Part shown: one piece after another, positions 43,472 to 55,942 of the stretch
Numbering within the stretch: position 1 is the first letter of the stretch
How the letters are laid out: the number at the start of each line of letters is the position of its first letter
Source of the DNA: Hibiscus mutabilis
Taxonomy: Eukaryota > Streptophyta > Magnoliopsida > Malvales > Malvaceae
DNA: 64,000 bases
Direction: 5' to 3'
Assembly (NCBI GenBank): GCA_019671005.1
Contig: CM033744.1
Span: forward strand, 9,540,128-9,604,127
Notes under the pieces: generated by a model
The model's database searches: none
Told to the model about the DNA's origin: nothing
What the model saw: the letters and a program-made list of their open reading frames with translations, nothing else
Program-made: the position numbers and the translations under genes

Positions 43472-45248
43472 TGTAATGCCCTAAACTCGACGTCACATTT
43501 GGGCCTCAAGCCCAACCTGTAATATTAAAAATTTGACCTAGTTTAGCCCAATTCACATTAAATTTTCATAAAATCCATCAACTTTTAGATTAAAACGATA
43601 AGAAATAGTTAAATCGTTTATAAGGAGAGCTTTAATTTAAAACAAAATAATTTAAACATTTAGCATGATCAAATAAATCCAAATAAGAGTTACAGACATA
43701 AAATTCAGGGTCCTATGAATACATTGCCTGACAACTTTAAGTATTGTACTCTTGATCATATCAATGAGCTGAAGTCCTAATCCGATGGGTCTCATTCAAT
43801 GCAACGCTGCAACCTAAAAACCTGCGAACGAAAATAACGATTTCGAACGCTGAGCTCATAAAACTCAGTGGATATACCTCTACTTTAACATGCTTCATGC
43901 AAATCATAAACATAAGCATGTAGCTAGAAAAGATGTCATGGCAGTGAATAACAAGTATGACATTACCACAATTCATACACATATAGCATGACATCATAAA
44001 ACACCTCATAACAATCATAACCACGAACCTAGAGTAAGACCCAGGGCCATACAACATCGGTAACGTACACTCTGGGTGAGACCTAGAGCCACACAGCATC
44101 GAGAACGTATGCTCTATACTTAAAATTTCCCCTTTGAGTATCCTCGAATGAGACTCAGGGATACACAACATCGAGAACGTACATTCAGAAATATCTTACC
44201 ATGGAGTTGCAACTCTCTCTCACTGGGTATCTGAATTCCATCAACCAAGTTCCCTGTGGCACACAACATCATCATATAACTATACCACCCTATGGTTGCT
44301 ATCAACATATAAGTCAAACAAGTCGTTTATCGAGTTCTTAATATTTATGTTCGAGTATAAGGGAATTTCTCAATTTTTCAGTTTTACAACTCATTTCAGG
44401 TCATTAGGGGTCTATTGGAATGAACATTATATTTTTTTAGCCTTTCAAGCAAAAATCAACATTTTCGGGCAGAATGCTCAGTAGGTACCAGTATTGGTCT
44501 TCGCGTACCGGTACGGTACCCCTGGGCATCAGTACTCACAGCGTATCGATGCCAAAACAACTTATTAGAATTTTCTTAAACCTTGGCATACCGTTACAAG
44601 TCGACCAATACCGATACGAGATTACATAGCGTAACAGTACATGTTAAACACCGTACCAATACCCCTATCTTAGTTCATCTTAATAGAATAATATTCTTAA
44701 AGCCCATAACACTAGGGTACCAGTACGAGCTCTACGTGTATACCTAAACCCATAAATAGCTTCTTAAGCTCAGGAAATCATCCCAAAGCCTCAAATTCAA
44801 ACCCTAAAACCCCTTAAGTTGATCATACAATTTATGGGATTCATTTAGGGTGGTTTGCTACCATTGTTACATGTTATTAACACTTAATCCCGAATTTACC
44901 ATTAACAACCATTTTCAAGCATTTAACTCCCAAATCATCAAATCAAGCATACAAGGCATCATCCTTAGGATGTGCATGAAACAAAAAGAGTTGGAAGTGT
45001 ACTAACCTTACTCCTACAGCAACAAAAGAAGCTCCTAGCCCAAGTCCTCAAGCCTTTTTCTTCCTTTGAACTTTGGAAGCCTCTCCTACCTTTTTCACTA
45101 CAAAGAGATGTTGTAAAACAAGTTACAACATTGTTGTAAGGTTAATAGATATAAAAGAAAGAACTTTTCATCAAGAAATAGAGTTAAAGCCTCTATTCCC
45201 GTTCTTCCTCTTCAACCTCCACCAACTCATATTTTTCCACTCACCACC

Positions 45249-45253
45249 ATATC
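45249..45253. repeat. Target-site duplication (left), ATATC
   Basis: ATATC is repeated at 48723-48727 on the other side of the solo LTR. Confidence 0.9.
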
Positions 45254-46977
45254 TGTAATGCCCCGGTTTTGGGCTTGGATGGTTTAAGGGTTGGTTCGAA
45301 GGTCCGGTGGACCGGTATTAGAGGTTTGAGCTAGTTTTGGGATTAAATCAGATTAAATATTTTTAAAGGTGATAAAAATATGGGAAAATGTTGTAAAATC
45401 ATTATTTAATATAATAATGATTGTGGTAAAATTAATTTTAGAAAATAAGATTAGGAAATTGGACATTTTGGACTAGTGACCAAAATGCAAACTTTGAAAA
45501 TTGTTTTTACTGACTGTTTTGAAAAGGATACAAACTTTGAATCTTTAAGGAGCTAAATATCCTAGATATTTTTAATAGATTTATTCCTTTAATTAATTGA
45601 TTTTCAAGTGGTTTTAAAAAGGCTTTAAAAGTGGAGGGAGTTAATAAATCACATTTTAGACTTTTAACAAAATTCACGTAACAACTTTGCAACTTCTTTC
45701 TCTCAATTTCTCTCTAGCCAAACATCTTTCCAATCTCAATTTCTTCAGGTAAAAATCAAAGGTTTTGATTTCTATTTGATTTCCTAATGCTTCTTCATCA
45801 AATACTTATTATTATTCTCTTGATTTTCATGTTTTACTAAGCAATTAAGGGGAGAAATCAACATTGGAGGTAAGGATTCATTCTTCTCCTCTAATGAAAG
45901 GTTCTTTATTGAAATTCCCAAGTTCTTGATCCTTTGCAATCATTTTCGAATGCGTTTTGATAGTTTAATTGAGGGAAATTGGTTTAATTGTGTTTTGATT
46001 GATGAAATTGGTATTTTTTTGAAGTGGATCTATTTTGTTGGGTTTTAGATCAGAATAGATAATTATTTTGATGTTATTGGATGTTAATAGTTTGGATTTA
46101 ACATTGTAATCCCGGAACTAGTTGAATCTCCAATATTTAAGGTTGTTAGTTAAGGGTTTGTGTGATGATTTTTGTGTTTAATCATTACTGGAAGTAAAAG
46201 GATGTTGGGAAAAGGGTTTTAGTTGTTAATTGATGAAGTTTGATGGTTTGAATCGTTAAATTGTGGCTGGGTTAAGTTTGGAAGGATTTGATGATGTTTT
46301 CGATATGTTTAAGATGGTTGTTGAGTGGGCAACTTGAGAGTTGTGGGAGATTACTGTTAGGCAATGGTTTGAATGTATACTAATGCATTTATCCTCTGGT
46401 TTTATGTTGTTAAAATAGGGGATCATCAAGGTGACGAAGTTCGACATTGATTGTTGCTTGTCGGGAGCTCGATTCGTATTGGCGAGCAAGGCGAAGTGTA
46501 TCAGTGAGTGGAAACTAGTTTAAACGCCTTTAAAAGGTTTAATAAAGGTTGTTGGGAGTTTAGGGTAAGCATGAAACACTTACCTAAGCTCGGAAGTAAG
46601 TTTTCCTTATTTTGCTCTTGAATATCGGTTTAGATATGAGCATGTCGATTTCATGTTTTGGTGTTAAACATGGTTTAATTTACTACTGTTAATGCATGGT
46701 TATGAACACATATGCAATGGATTTTATGTATATAAACGCTAATGAGCATTGGTTTTCATTCTGGTTGGGAATGGGTTATTGCTTTAGGCAATGTGGATTG
46801 CATATGCAGTGGTTTTGGTTTAATGCATTGAAAAACAATAGGTAAATGGTTTTGTAAATGATATATTGGTTATGTGACAAGGTAAGAAATAATTGAATAT
46901 AGTTGGCATGCCATAGGATTAATGTGCACTATAAAATATGAACAAAATCAATTGTGGCTATGGGTCCTTGAGGTATG

Positions 46978-47205
46978 GCGGTTTAACAAGGCCACTCGGA
47001 CTGTTGGGAATCTCATTGGGCATGCGGTTTAACCAGGCAACCCAATTTGGTGGTGATCTTGTGGTTTAACTAGGCAAGGTCGGTTTACTTGCGGAATAAC
47101 TAGGCAAGGGTGGTAAATCTCGCGGTTTAACTAGGCGAGGGTGTCAAAACTTGCAGTTTAACTAGGCAAGGTTTGGGGATATCATGCGTTTTAACTAGGC
47201 ATGGT
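46978..47205. repeat. Seven-copy tandem repeat inside the solo LTR
   Basis: The phrase GCGGTTTAACTAGGCAAGG recurs with changes at about 46978, 47024, 47060, 47090, 47119, 47155 and 47186, at 30-46-base spacing. Confidence 0.8.
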
Positions 47206-47284
47206 ATGAGAGATCCATGTATCAGATATGTTGGATAAAGGGTAGTCTATAATGTCAATATATGTGTAAGTTCATGTGTTGAAC

Positions 47285-47390
47285 CTAATATGTAATGCTT
47301 TGGGATTTAAGCATGGTTTATTTAATAATGCTTTGGGATTTAAGCATGGTTTATAGTTTAATGCTTTGGGATCTAAGCATGGAATATGTA
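47285..47390. repeat. Three-copy tandem repeat inside the solo LTR
   Basis: AATGCTTTGGGATTTAAGCA followed by 'tggttta' occurs three times at 33-36-base spacing. Confidence 0.85.
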
Positions 47391-49123
47391 TATGAGGTTG
47401 CATAAGGGTGTTTATGTATGTCCCTGTTGGAGGCAAGGAAAGTGCTTTGATTATAAGCATGTTTTGGAAACAAGTCTTTGTCTTATGAGCATCCTCACTA
47501 AGCATGTGTGCTTAACTCTCTTTTTCTTAACGATGCATAGCATTAAGGTTTGGGGGCTGCAAGGGCAAGGCTAAAGTGATCCTAAGACAAAGACTACTTT
47601 GAGTATGAACTCGGTTTATGTTTTCGGTTAATAAGGCAATGTGTTCGCTATATTTTAGGGATTTGTAATTTTGTTTTCCCATGTTTTTTAAGCACATGAG
47701 GTGCTAGATTTATTGTTGGTTTGTTGTTGTTGTTAGACTTGTATAAATCATTTCCTATCTTGATGTTAGATGTGTGCTTAGGAATGCATCTAGCTATTTT
47801 GGTGTGGTTACCATGTTTTGATGATTCAAGCAAGTGTGATATGATGCCATAAATGTACATGCATGCTGAGTATGCCTTAAAGATACTAAATATGGGTTTT
47901 GGATGCTTGGTGAAATGATATTAGGATGCATGCCTATAGAAAGTCTTGAGTAGTATAAATGACTTAAGTGGTTGTTGAATCTGTGATGCTTTGGATGGTA
48001 ATGTACCTTAGTGTTGTTGTATTAGTGTTTGAGGTATGTTGGAGTGTTATGGTTATCATCAAAGTGTGTTTAGACAACAATTTTGGACATTATAGGTCCA
48101 GGCGTATCGAAATAGGTGTCCCCGTACTGGTCCGGCTAGGCCATTTTAGGCACAACATTTGGATACGCGGGAGGGTGTTTTGATACGGACAAGCCTTTTC
48201 AGGCATAGCATTTTGGTACTCGAGCAAGTGTTTCGATACGGTCTTAAGTATTTTGGCCAGGCGTTTCGGTAAGTGAGCAAGCGTTTCGGTACGAGTTTTA
48301 GCTACTGGAATCTGAGTTTTTGAAATCACAAGGGCATATCGAAACACTTGTACGCGTACCGGTACGACTACTGTTAAATTGGCTATTGTAAGAGTTTGAA
48401 TGATCGTAATGACCTGGAATTTGTCATGCGAGCATGTAAATAGACTAATTGAGGATTGGTAACTTTAATTTCAGTTTTAGTCCCTAAAATTATCAGTTTT
48501 GCAATTTAGTCCCTGAAATGTATGTTATGCAATTGGAGGCTTTTCCGTGATCCGTTTTCTTTGAAAATTCAACCGTTGCAAGTGTATACATAAATGATTA
48601 TTAACATGCATCTAGATAAAAAATGGACCGGTTTTTCGTAATTGTTCTCCGGTTTGCTTCGGCAAACCTAATGTAGTTCTCTCGATTCGGTCGGGCGTCT
48701 AGGCCGGGTCGAGGGGGTTACAATATCCTTCCAACCTTACCTTGATAGATAGATCCCTTTATGTAGATTACAACACTCTCAAAATAAATTATGAAATTCC
48801 TATTCAAAATGACAAAGATTGAACCTTTATCTTTGAATTTTCAAGGGAAATGGAAAATAGAGATGAGAAGGGTTTGGGGAGACAAGGGTGAGCTCATCCT
48901 CTTACTTTTCTGTAGAAAATAAAGAGCCAACTCCCATCTCTATCTTCAAAAGTGAGGGAAATTACCTCACTACTCTCTTGCTCATCTTTCAACATTTAAC
49001 CAACCCAAAACTCGAGCCCAACACTCATGAGAAGCCCATTTAGGTTCCATAACCTCGGCCCAACACCCGAAGCCCAATGATCGGGTGAAATGACTCGCGG
49101 ATCCCAAAATCCGGGTCGTTACA

Positions 49124-49659
49124 ATATTATTCGCAAATTGAGTTAGATGGTACCTCAATAGATTTGTGCATTTTTTACAAACCTTACATTTAGAAAAATT
49201 AATAATTCAATTTAATCTATTTTAGCATGAAAATTTTAGGGTTTAGTCCAATATTTTAAAATGTTTCCACCCAACAAAAATTCCTAGCTTTGTCCTTGCT
49301 CGAATGCTTTTAATTTTTTATTTATATATTTTAAACATTAATTTATATATGTGCATTCAAAATTTTTATTTTTATTTTTTAAATGATGTAGTTTATCAAC
49401 TTGAAGATACGTACTTGAACCTAAATATTAATTTATAATTAAATATAATATAATAATATTAATATAGTTAAATTTTAATAAGAATAATTAAATAAAAATA
49501 TTTGTATTACTACTAATGTTAATAAACTGAAAACTAAAGTTTTTAGAAACGATGGAAAACCCTAACCCTAACCCTAACGTCAAGACATTAAAATTGCACT
49601 ACGAGAAGCCAACCAGTTGACCACCGGAGGGTGTTCATTAGACTACTCTGCCTTCAACG
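49124..49659. other. AT-rich spacer and presumed LINE 5' end
   Basis: Mostly AT-rich with no gene. At 49559-49579 there are three CCCTAA units (AACCCTAACCCTAACCCTAA), about 80 bases before the presumed LINE ORF1 start. Confidence 0.4.
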
Positions 49660-51366
49660 ATGGTACGTACTGGTCCTGAGGTACCGTTGGAAGTTTCTCG
49701 TCCAAAGGCTTAACAATTTGCTGAGAAAGATGTGTCGCAAAAAAACCCTAACGATATATTAACGGGGATGACTACGGATGACAATGGTGAAATCTCATTG
49801 GATGGAAGTTCTCGTAGAGTGCCCCAATTTGTGTTCCCACCGATACTAGAACGTTCGGGTTCTCCAGTCTCTATAGAAGATCAACGTATAAACAAGAAAT
49901 TGAAAAATAAGGATGAAGGGCTCTGCATGGTTATGGATGGTAATCAATCAAGATCTGCTTTGGTAGACCCGACTTCAGACTCAGCATCGGAGATGATTGA
50001 GACAGATGAGCGGCTGAATTCAACGACAAAATTAGATGCAAAAAATGATGCAGTCAGTATCCCACCGAGAACATCCTATGCTAGGGCCGTGACATGAGGT
50101 GTTGCACCCAACAACAAAACATCCAAGATAATTGAAGACGACATAGTCGTGAATGAGGATGATGACAAAATTGACCATAGTGGGGTGGTACCTTCAATTA
50201 GATTTTCTGATCGAATCCATGATTTAATTGATGCCATAATGAAAACTTTGGTTATCGTTTGTCTTCTTTGTAAGAACATTGGTTATAGAGCTCTACATGC
50301 CAGAATTCAATCGCTATGGTCACTCACAGAAAACTTTCAGCTAGTTGACTTAGACAATAATTATTTCTTAGTTAAACTCGACCATGAGGAGGATTATACA
50401 AAGATCTTAAAGGGCGATCCGTGGACAATCTATGGTAGTTATCTGACTATTCAACCATGGAGTCTGTCTTTCTCGACTTCGGAGAAACATTCATCACAGG
50501 TTATCGCTTGGGTCCGCTTACCAAGTTTGCCGTTCCGGTACTATACCAAAGTTCTATTTCGATGGATTAGAAATCTTATTGGCAAGGTGGTCAAAGTGGA
50601 TTATAATACGAATGACGGTGAAAGGGGCCGTTTTGCGCGTCTGACAGTGATTGTCGATCTTAACAAACCTTTAATACCTAGTTTAAATATTGATGGTTTT
50701 AATCAAAAGCTAGAGTATGAAGGTTTAAATATGATTTGCTATAAATGTGGACTTTACGACTATACAAAAGATTGGTGCGGTAAACCAAATCCACAGGAAG
50801 AATCTACTAACCTGTCTATGGAATCGATTGCCGCTACTAATGAAATGGAGATCTTTGGTCCATGGATGATGACTACATACAAAACCCGTCGGCCGCGGAA
50901 GGAGTCAATTAAAAAAAACTAAAATGAGTGGCTTGGGTCCTTCAAGTGCATCCCGATTTCAAGTTTTACAAGAATTAGAGAAATAATCAGAACCAAAGGA
51001 GGTAAGGCACAAGGTAAAAATCCTGTACGCACACCTAGAGTGACAAGTAAGGTGAACCGAACAGTGAAAGAAAATTCTAAAAAGAATGTTGGTCTGAGAC
51101 CCGGTACTGTTTTGACTGCTGAGGCAGAATCAAGCAAGGATCATAGCTTGGAGAATCAGCAGAACAGGACTATTTCGGCAACTGATGGACGAGATATTCA
51201 GGATGTAGCAATACGTGCAGTGTCACAAGGGGGTAACCGCACAGCAGCCTTGATAGTGGAGGAGGGTCAGAAATTACAGATGCAAGAGGGTGGCGACATT
51301 GTGTCTACTGCGGGTGCTAAACAGCGACGTAAGAAATATCCTCCAAACAAGGGTCTACGGAATTAG
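49660..51366 (+). pseudogene. LINE ORF1 (DUF4283 / CCHC RNA-binding protein) remnant
   Basis: A single frame runs from ATG 49660 to about 50922, with stops at about 49709 (TAA, probably from CAA) and 50095 (TGA). It holds a DUF4283-like domain (ALHARIQSLWSL ... NNYFLVKLDHEEDY ... GDPWTIYGSYLTIQPWS), a helper segment WVRLPSLPFRYYTKVLF, and a zinc knuckle CYKCGLYDYTKDWC. After a frame change near 50930 (GPSSASRFQVLQELE in another frame), the basic tail continues to 51366. ORF1 proteins bind the LINE RNA. Broken here. Confidence 0.8.
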
Positions 51367-51645
51367 GAAGAAATCAGAATTCAAAATCCCCGCTAAACCA
51401 TCTATTCAAAATAGATGAGTCATGTTTCGATTAAAGCAAGTAAGGGATTGAACTTGAAAATCTCGAAGGATCACATTCTTTTGTCCGAATGAGTGAAAGA
51501 TTCTAAATTGAACAATGATCCACAACAGCCCATGTTGCAAGCTCAAAGTGGGTGTGTTTTGCATGAGTAAGGGGCTGTTTCATCTTCGGGCACTGCTTGC
51601 GAAATGATATTACAATAAGCCTTTTTTCTCCTAAATTTTGTTATA

Positions 51646-52505
51646 ATGATTAACATTGTATGTTGGAATGCATAGGGTGTGGCGAGCCCTCCTTTTCGTC
51701 GCCATTTAAGAATTTCGTCAGAATACATGATCCCCAAATTGCAGCTTTGGTGGAGCCTCGGATTAGTGGTTTGCAAGCGGACAGAGTGTTGGCGAGATTT
51801 GGTTTCCCAAACTCCTATCGCGTTGAAGCCCATGGTTTTAGTGGAGGCATTTGGCTTCTTTGGAAGGACTCAGTTTTGGTGTCTGTTGAACGTATATCAA
51901 ACTAGTATATTCATTGTCGTGTTAAAGTTCTGGGATCGTTGAATTGGTTCTACTTTACGGCAGTGTATGCGAGCCCAAATGTTGCTAATAGCAAGTTTCT
52001 GTAGAGGAGCTTAGAAAATCTTAATCCAGCCGATAATGTTGCTTGGCTCTTGGGAGGAGATTTCTATTCCACTTTGAGTAGCGATGAGCGAAGTGGTGGT
52101 GTGAGTATTACTTCTGGGATAAATAATTTATTTGATGATTTTGTTTTTAATGTGGGTCTTATTGATGCAAGCTTTTCGAGTCCTCGCTTTACTTGGAGCC
52201 ATGGAAATTTGTATAAGCGTTTGGATAGATATCTTGTTAATGAAACTTTCTTCCGACTTCAAAATTTCACTATCATTCATTTAGACCATCTAGGGTCTGA
52301 CCATAGACCCATTCTAATGAAACCAGTTGCGAGCAATCATAGTGTCAACCAACGCCCATTTCGTTTTCTGGCTAGCTGGCAAGAACACGTAAATTTTCGA
52401 GAATTTTTATCCTCTTGTTAGGATGAAAGCCGAGATATACAAGCAAACATTGAAGTGTTTAAAACTCAGGTGAGTGACTGAAACCGATTAGTGTTTGGTC
52501 ATATC
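51646..52505 (+). pseudogene. LINE ORF2 endonuclease part, truncated
   Basis: The start MINIVCWNA is followed by a TAG where CAG (Gln) is usual. The frame then shifts near 51715. Endonuclease motifs are seen as ALVEPRISG, FSGGIWLLW, WLLGGDFYSTLSSDERSGG (the family has Asn where Tyr stands in GDFN), FTWSHGNLYKRLDRYL and LGSDHRPIL. The AP-like endonuclease nicks the target DNA. The frame ends at the LTR insertion, with further stops at about 51902, 52003 and 52421. Confidence 0.8.
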
Positions 52506-55332
52506 TTTAATGCCCCAAATTTGGGCCTAGATGTTAGATAGATCGATTAGACGATTCTAGAGAACCGGATTAGGCGATTCGAACTAGTTTTGGGAATTAA
52601 TTCTTAATAAATTATTTTTGTCTAATAGAAAATGTTTAATTAATATTATAAGGTTTTCGAAAACTCAATTTGAAGAAATAAAATTGGATTTTGGGACATT
52701 TTGGTCTGGTGACTAAAATGTAAAGTTTCAAAACTGTTTTGGTGACTAAATCGTAAAAGGGTCAAAATTTAAAATCTTTTAGGAGCTAATTTTTGAAAGT
52801 TTTTAATCGGATTTCCCCTTAATTTAGGCTATTTTTAAAAGGTTTAATAAATAAAAATAAAATAGATTTGATTGAAAAGATCTTAAATAACCAACTTTAT
52901 TTTCGTACGTAATTACTTTTGCTCTCAACTTTCTCAGCAGCCAAACTATCAATTTCACTCTAAAATTCTTAGGAAACATTCCTTTTTGATTTCCTAATTG
53001 ATTCCTTTGATTTCTACACCAAATCCTATTTGTTTTCTTGGAGCTTTCATTCAAATCTTGCCAACTAAGGGAGAAATCAACAATTAGAGGTGATTTTCAT
53101 TTCTCTCATCTAATTAAAGGTTCTTTACTGAAATTCCCAAGTTCTTGATCCTTTACAATTGATTTTTGTTATGTGATTATGATTAAATCATGATTTTAAG
53201 GTTTTAATTGAGTTTTGATGATGAAATGATGAATCTTGATATGGATATGGTTTTGTGTTGATTCTAATTGATTTAGATCATTTATAAGATATGTTTTAAT
53301 GTTGTGAGAAGAGAGTAATGAAAGGAATCATGAAACTAATTGATTTACTAATTTTATAAGTTGTAAATAGTTAGATTTTGAAGTGATCTTGGTGTTGAAA
53401 GGTTGCTAGAGATATAAAGTTGTTATAACGATGTTTTTGGATGTTAATTAATGATGTTAAGATGTTAAAATAATAGGTTATGGCCGAGGTTTGTTTAGGT
53501 TGAGTTTGATGATGATTTCAGTTGTATTGAGGAAGCATTTGATGGTTTTTGGTGAGGCGAAGTTGAGATTAATGGTTGCTAGAAATTAGATATGCATGGA
53601 AATGCATTAATCCTTTGTTTTTGTACAGGTAAAATACGAAGATGGATCTTTTAGCATTTGGAGAGGTTGCGGAGGCTTCGGAAGCTTGATTTTTGTATCA
53701 ACGAGTGAAGCGTTGTGTTGTTGGTGAGTGAGAACGCGATTTTCTGGTTTTAAAATGTTTGAAAGAGATTTTGGGAGTTTAGATTAAGTTTGAAACACTT
53801 GTCTAAGCTCGAAAGTAAGTATCAGATGTTTCCGCTCTCGTTTTCGGTTTTGCAAAATACAATCTCATGCACATGTTTATGTTTTGGACTACCTACTGTT
53901 ATATGCATGTTTTAGAAATGAAAGATGTTGCAAATGATCATATATGTTGATTACTGGGTATTACAAATGATTTATGAAATGATTTTGCGAATACTATAAT
54001 ATATGGTTTAATGTATTAGAATTTGGTTTGATTTGATGTATATGTAAAACAGTGAGGTAATATGGTTTTATTGAGTATATTGGCAAGTGGTTGAGATAAA
54101 AAGTTATCAGATATAGTTTGCTAGCCATAGGGTTTAAAGTGCACTATAATAAGTCGTCTCATTTGTGTTTAGGGGTCAAGCGTGTGCCATGCTCCACCAT
54201 GAGAACCACAATGGTCGAGGGGTTAAGAGTGTGCCAATTCTCCTGCTGGTGGATCTATACATCATAACCGTTAAGGGTTGCTTTGGTTCAAGGATGTATG
54301 TGAAGTGGTCGAAGGAACCACTTGAAAAATTCGTGTATCCGATGTGTTTTATAAAATACATGGAAATTGGTTTTTGGGTTACTTGAATGCCAATATATGA
54401 CATCATGCATCATGAGAAATGGATTATGTTTTGTATAATATGGTTTATACATGTGTTGCTCTTTAAGCTTGCTACTTTGAGATTTTAGCATGAGAAAGCT
54501 TAAATTGAGGTTTATGTTAGAAATCCATGATACATGTGTTGCAAATGTTTAAAAATGCATATTTGGAAAGACTATAGAAGCATGAGATGTTTTGGTATGA
54601 GTTTTAAATCTTATTTGGAAACAAAATGGTTTTAATGCATTGATGAGTGTTTTTGAGGCTCCCTCACTAAGCTTATAGCTTACGCTCTCCTTTCTCATCA
54701 ATGCAGATAAGTAAGCATATTTGGACAGCGAGTATGCAAGAGAAGATCCAAGGGCGAAGCAATTTCAAGTATGGTTTTATAAATACTTAGTAGTAATAAG
54801 GGGTAATGTGACCAAGTTGTAAATGAGAGGGTTATTTTGGATACTCACTGGTTTGGACATGTTCCTTTTGATGTTTTGGACTTGTATGTGGTTTTAAATT
54901 CTGCTTTGAGGGGTTGGGAATTGAAATGCATGCTTGGGTAGAGATCATGCCTATAGGATCTTGATTTGGATGTGTTATGGTTTGATTTGATCCCCTTCTA
55001 TGCTTATTTGATTGTGGAAATGTTGCTAGATATATTATATGATGATTAGATAATGTTTGAAGCATGTTAGATTGAGTCAAAGTGTCATATGTTCGACCAA
55101 GAGGTTATTACAGGCCAGTTCGTACCGGTATGGGTCCTCAAGGATCAGTATACGGGGCCTATCTCGGCTTAAATCTGGGCAAAATTGCATAGCCATACCG
55201 ATACACCTGGTAACCGTATCGGTACGCATAGCTGGAAATTATAACTGGTGTCGGTGCACGGGCAACCATATCGGTATGCCCTTTGGTTATTAGAATTTCT
55301 TGTTTTCGATATCAAACAACTGTATCGGTACG
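52506..55332 (+). repeat. Long Gypsy LTR (5' part), interrupted by Athila
   Basis: It starts TTTAATGCCCCAAATTTGGG, matching the solo LTR start TGTAATGCCCCGG at 45254 with a changed second base. It shares later landmarks: a GTGCACTATAA block (54139), CTCACTAAGC..AGCTTAC (54664), and CGTACCGGTATG / CGTATCGGTACG words (55120-55332). The 3' end is beyond the Athila insertion and outside the window. Confidence 0.7.
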
Positions 55333-55820
55333 TGATAAGTGTTCAAAAGTACTATTTTTCTTACCCTTTTTACTCATATTATTGTTAGACTTAGGCTCAT
55401 ATTAGTTGCATAATTAGCCATTCATGCATTAATCCATGTTTCTTTCCAACGTTGAGCTTGATTACATAACTTGGTAGTTTTTGTGGGAAAAGATGCTGCT
55501 TTGGTGTGTTTTGTGTGTATGTACAGGATCATTTGCCAAAGCAAGGCTAGAGCTAGTTGCCAGGGCAATACATGAAGGATATGCCGAACTAGTTGCCAGG
55601 GCAATGCATGAAGGAGACGCCAAGCCAGTTGCCATGGCAATTGTCGACAAGAGCAAAGGTGATATGGTAGTCGAAATTGATGACTAGACAAGCCCAAGAT
55701 GACGTGGAGCAAAGCCCAAACCCAAAGGAATTTGATTGCCATGCAGAGATTAAAGAAGAATTAAATTCCAAGAAGATAGGAGAAGTTCTAGTAGGAATAC
55801 AATTATAATCCAGTGGTTCA
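55333..55820 (+). repeat. Athila 5' LTR
   Basis: From TGATAAGTGTTCAAAAGTAC to ...CAGTGGTTCA, seven bases before the PBS. The left edge is placed where similarity to the host LTR (TATCGGTACG) stops. Without the 3' LTR these limits cannot be confirmed. Confidence 0.55.
55548..55645. repeat. Three-copy 36-base tandem repeat in the Athila LTR
   Basis: The unit 'ctagttgccagggcaat' plus 'gcatgaaggagacgc' repeats at about 55552, 55588 and 55624. Each copy contains the GCC-NN-GGCAA motif. Confidence 0.8.
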
Positions 55821-55827
55821 AAGTTTT

Positions 55828-55845
55828 TGGCGCCGTTGCCGGGGA
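55828..55845 (+). other. Athila primer-binding site
   Basis: TGGCGCCGTTGCCGGGGA, the Asp-tRNA-type PBS characteristic of Athila elements. Confidence 0.9.
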
Positions 55846-55942
55846 TTGGCAATAGCGACTTTGTTTTATTTTCTTGCACTTTTTTTTTACTTTTCTTGTT
55901 TAAAATTCAAAGGGCTAACAAACTTTGGTTTTGCATTGGTAT

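Larger units (their letters stand above)
45254..48722 (+). mobile_element. Solo Gypsy LTR, 3469 bases
   Basis: TGTAATGCCCCGGTTTTGGG at the start, GGGTCGAGGGGGTTACA at the end and a perfect 5-base TSD define a complete solo LTR, the product of recombination between two LTRs. Its last 320 bases match the LTR end at 1-327. It includes two tandem arrays and a CGTACCGGTACG-rich segment near the 3' side. It is inserted in the opposite orientation to its host LTR. Confidence 0.88.
43472..49123 (-). repeat. Minus-strand Gypsy LTR, interrupted by a solo LTR
   Basis: On the minus strand the outer sequence starts TGTAACGACCCGGATTTTGG (49123) and ends GTCGAGTTTAGGGCATTACA (43472), typical long Gypsy LTR ends. 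The two outer parts (49123-48728 and 45253-43472) total about 2.18 kb once the inner LTR and one TSD are removed. At 44020-44210 a roughly 60-base unit with 'acaacatcgagaacgtac' occurs three times. No matching TSD was found at the outer ends, so the limits are less sure than those of the inner LTR. No internal region is attached. Confidence 0.6.
49660..52505 (+). mobile_element. LINE (L1-type) retrotransposon, 3' part removed by an LTR insertion
   Basis: ORF1 (a plant LINE gag-like protein) and the endonuclease part of ORF2 lie in the right order and direction. Reverse transcriptase and the poly(A) tail are absent because a long LTR begins at 52506. Stops and small shifts show that it is old. 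Confidence 0.85.
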
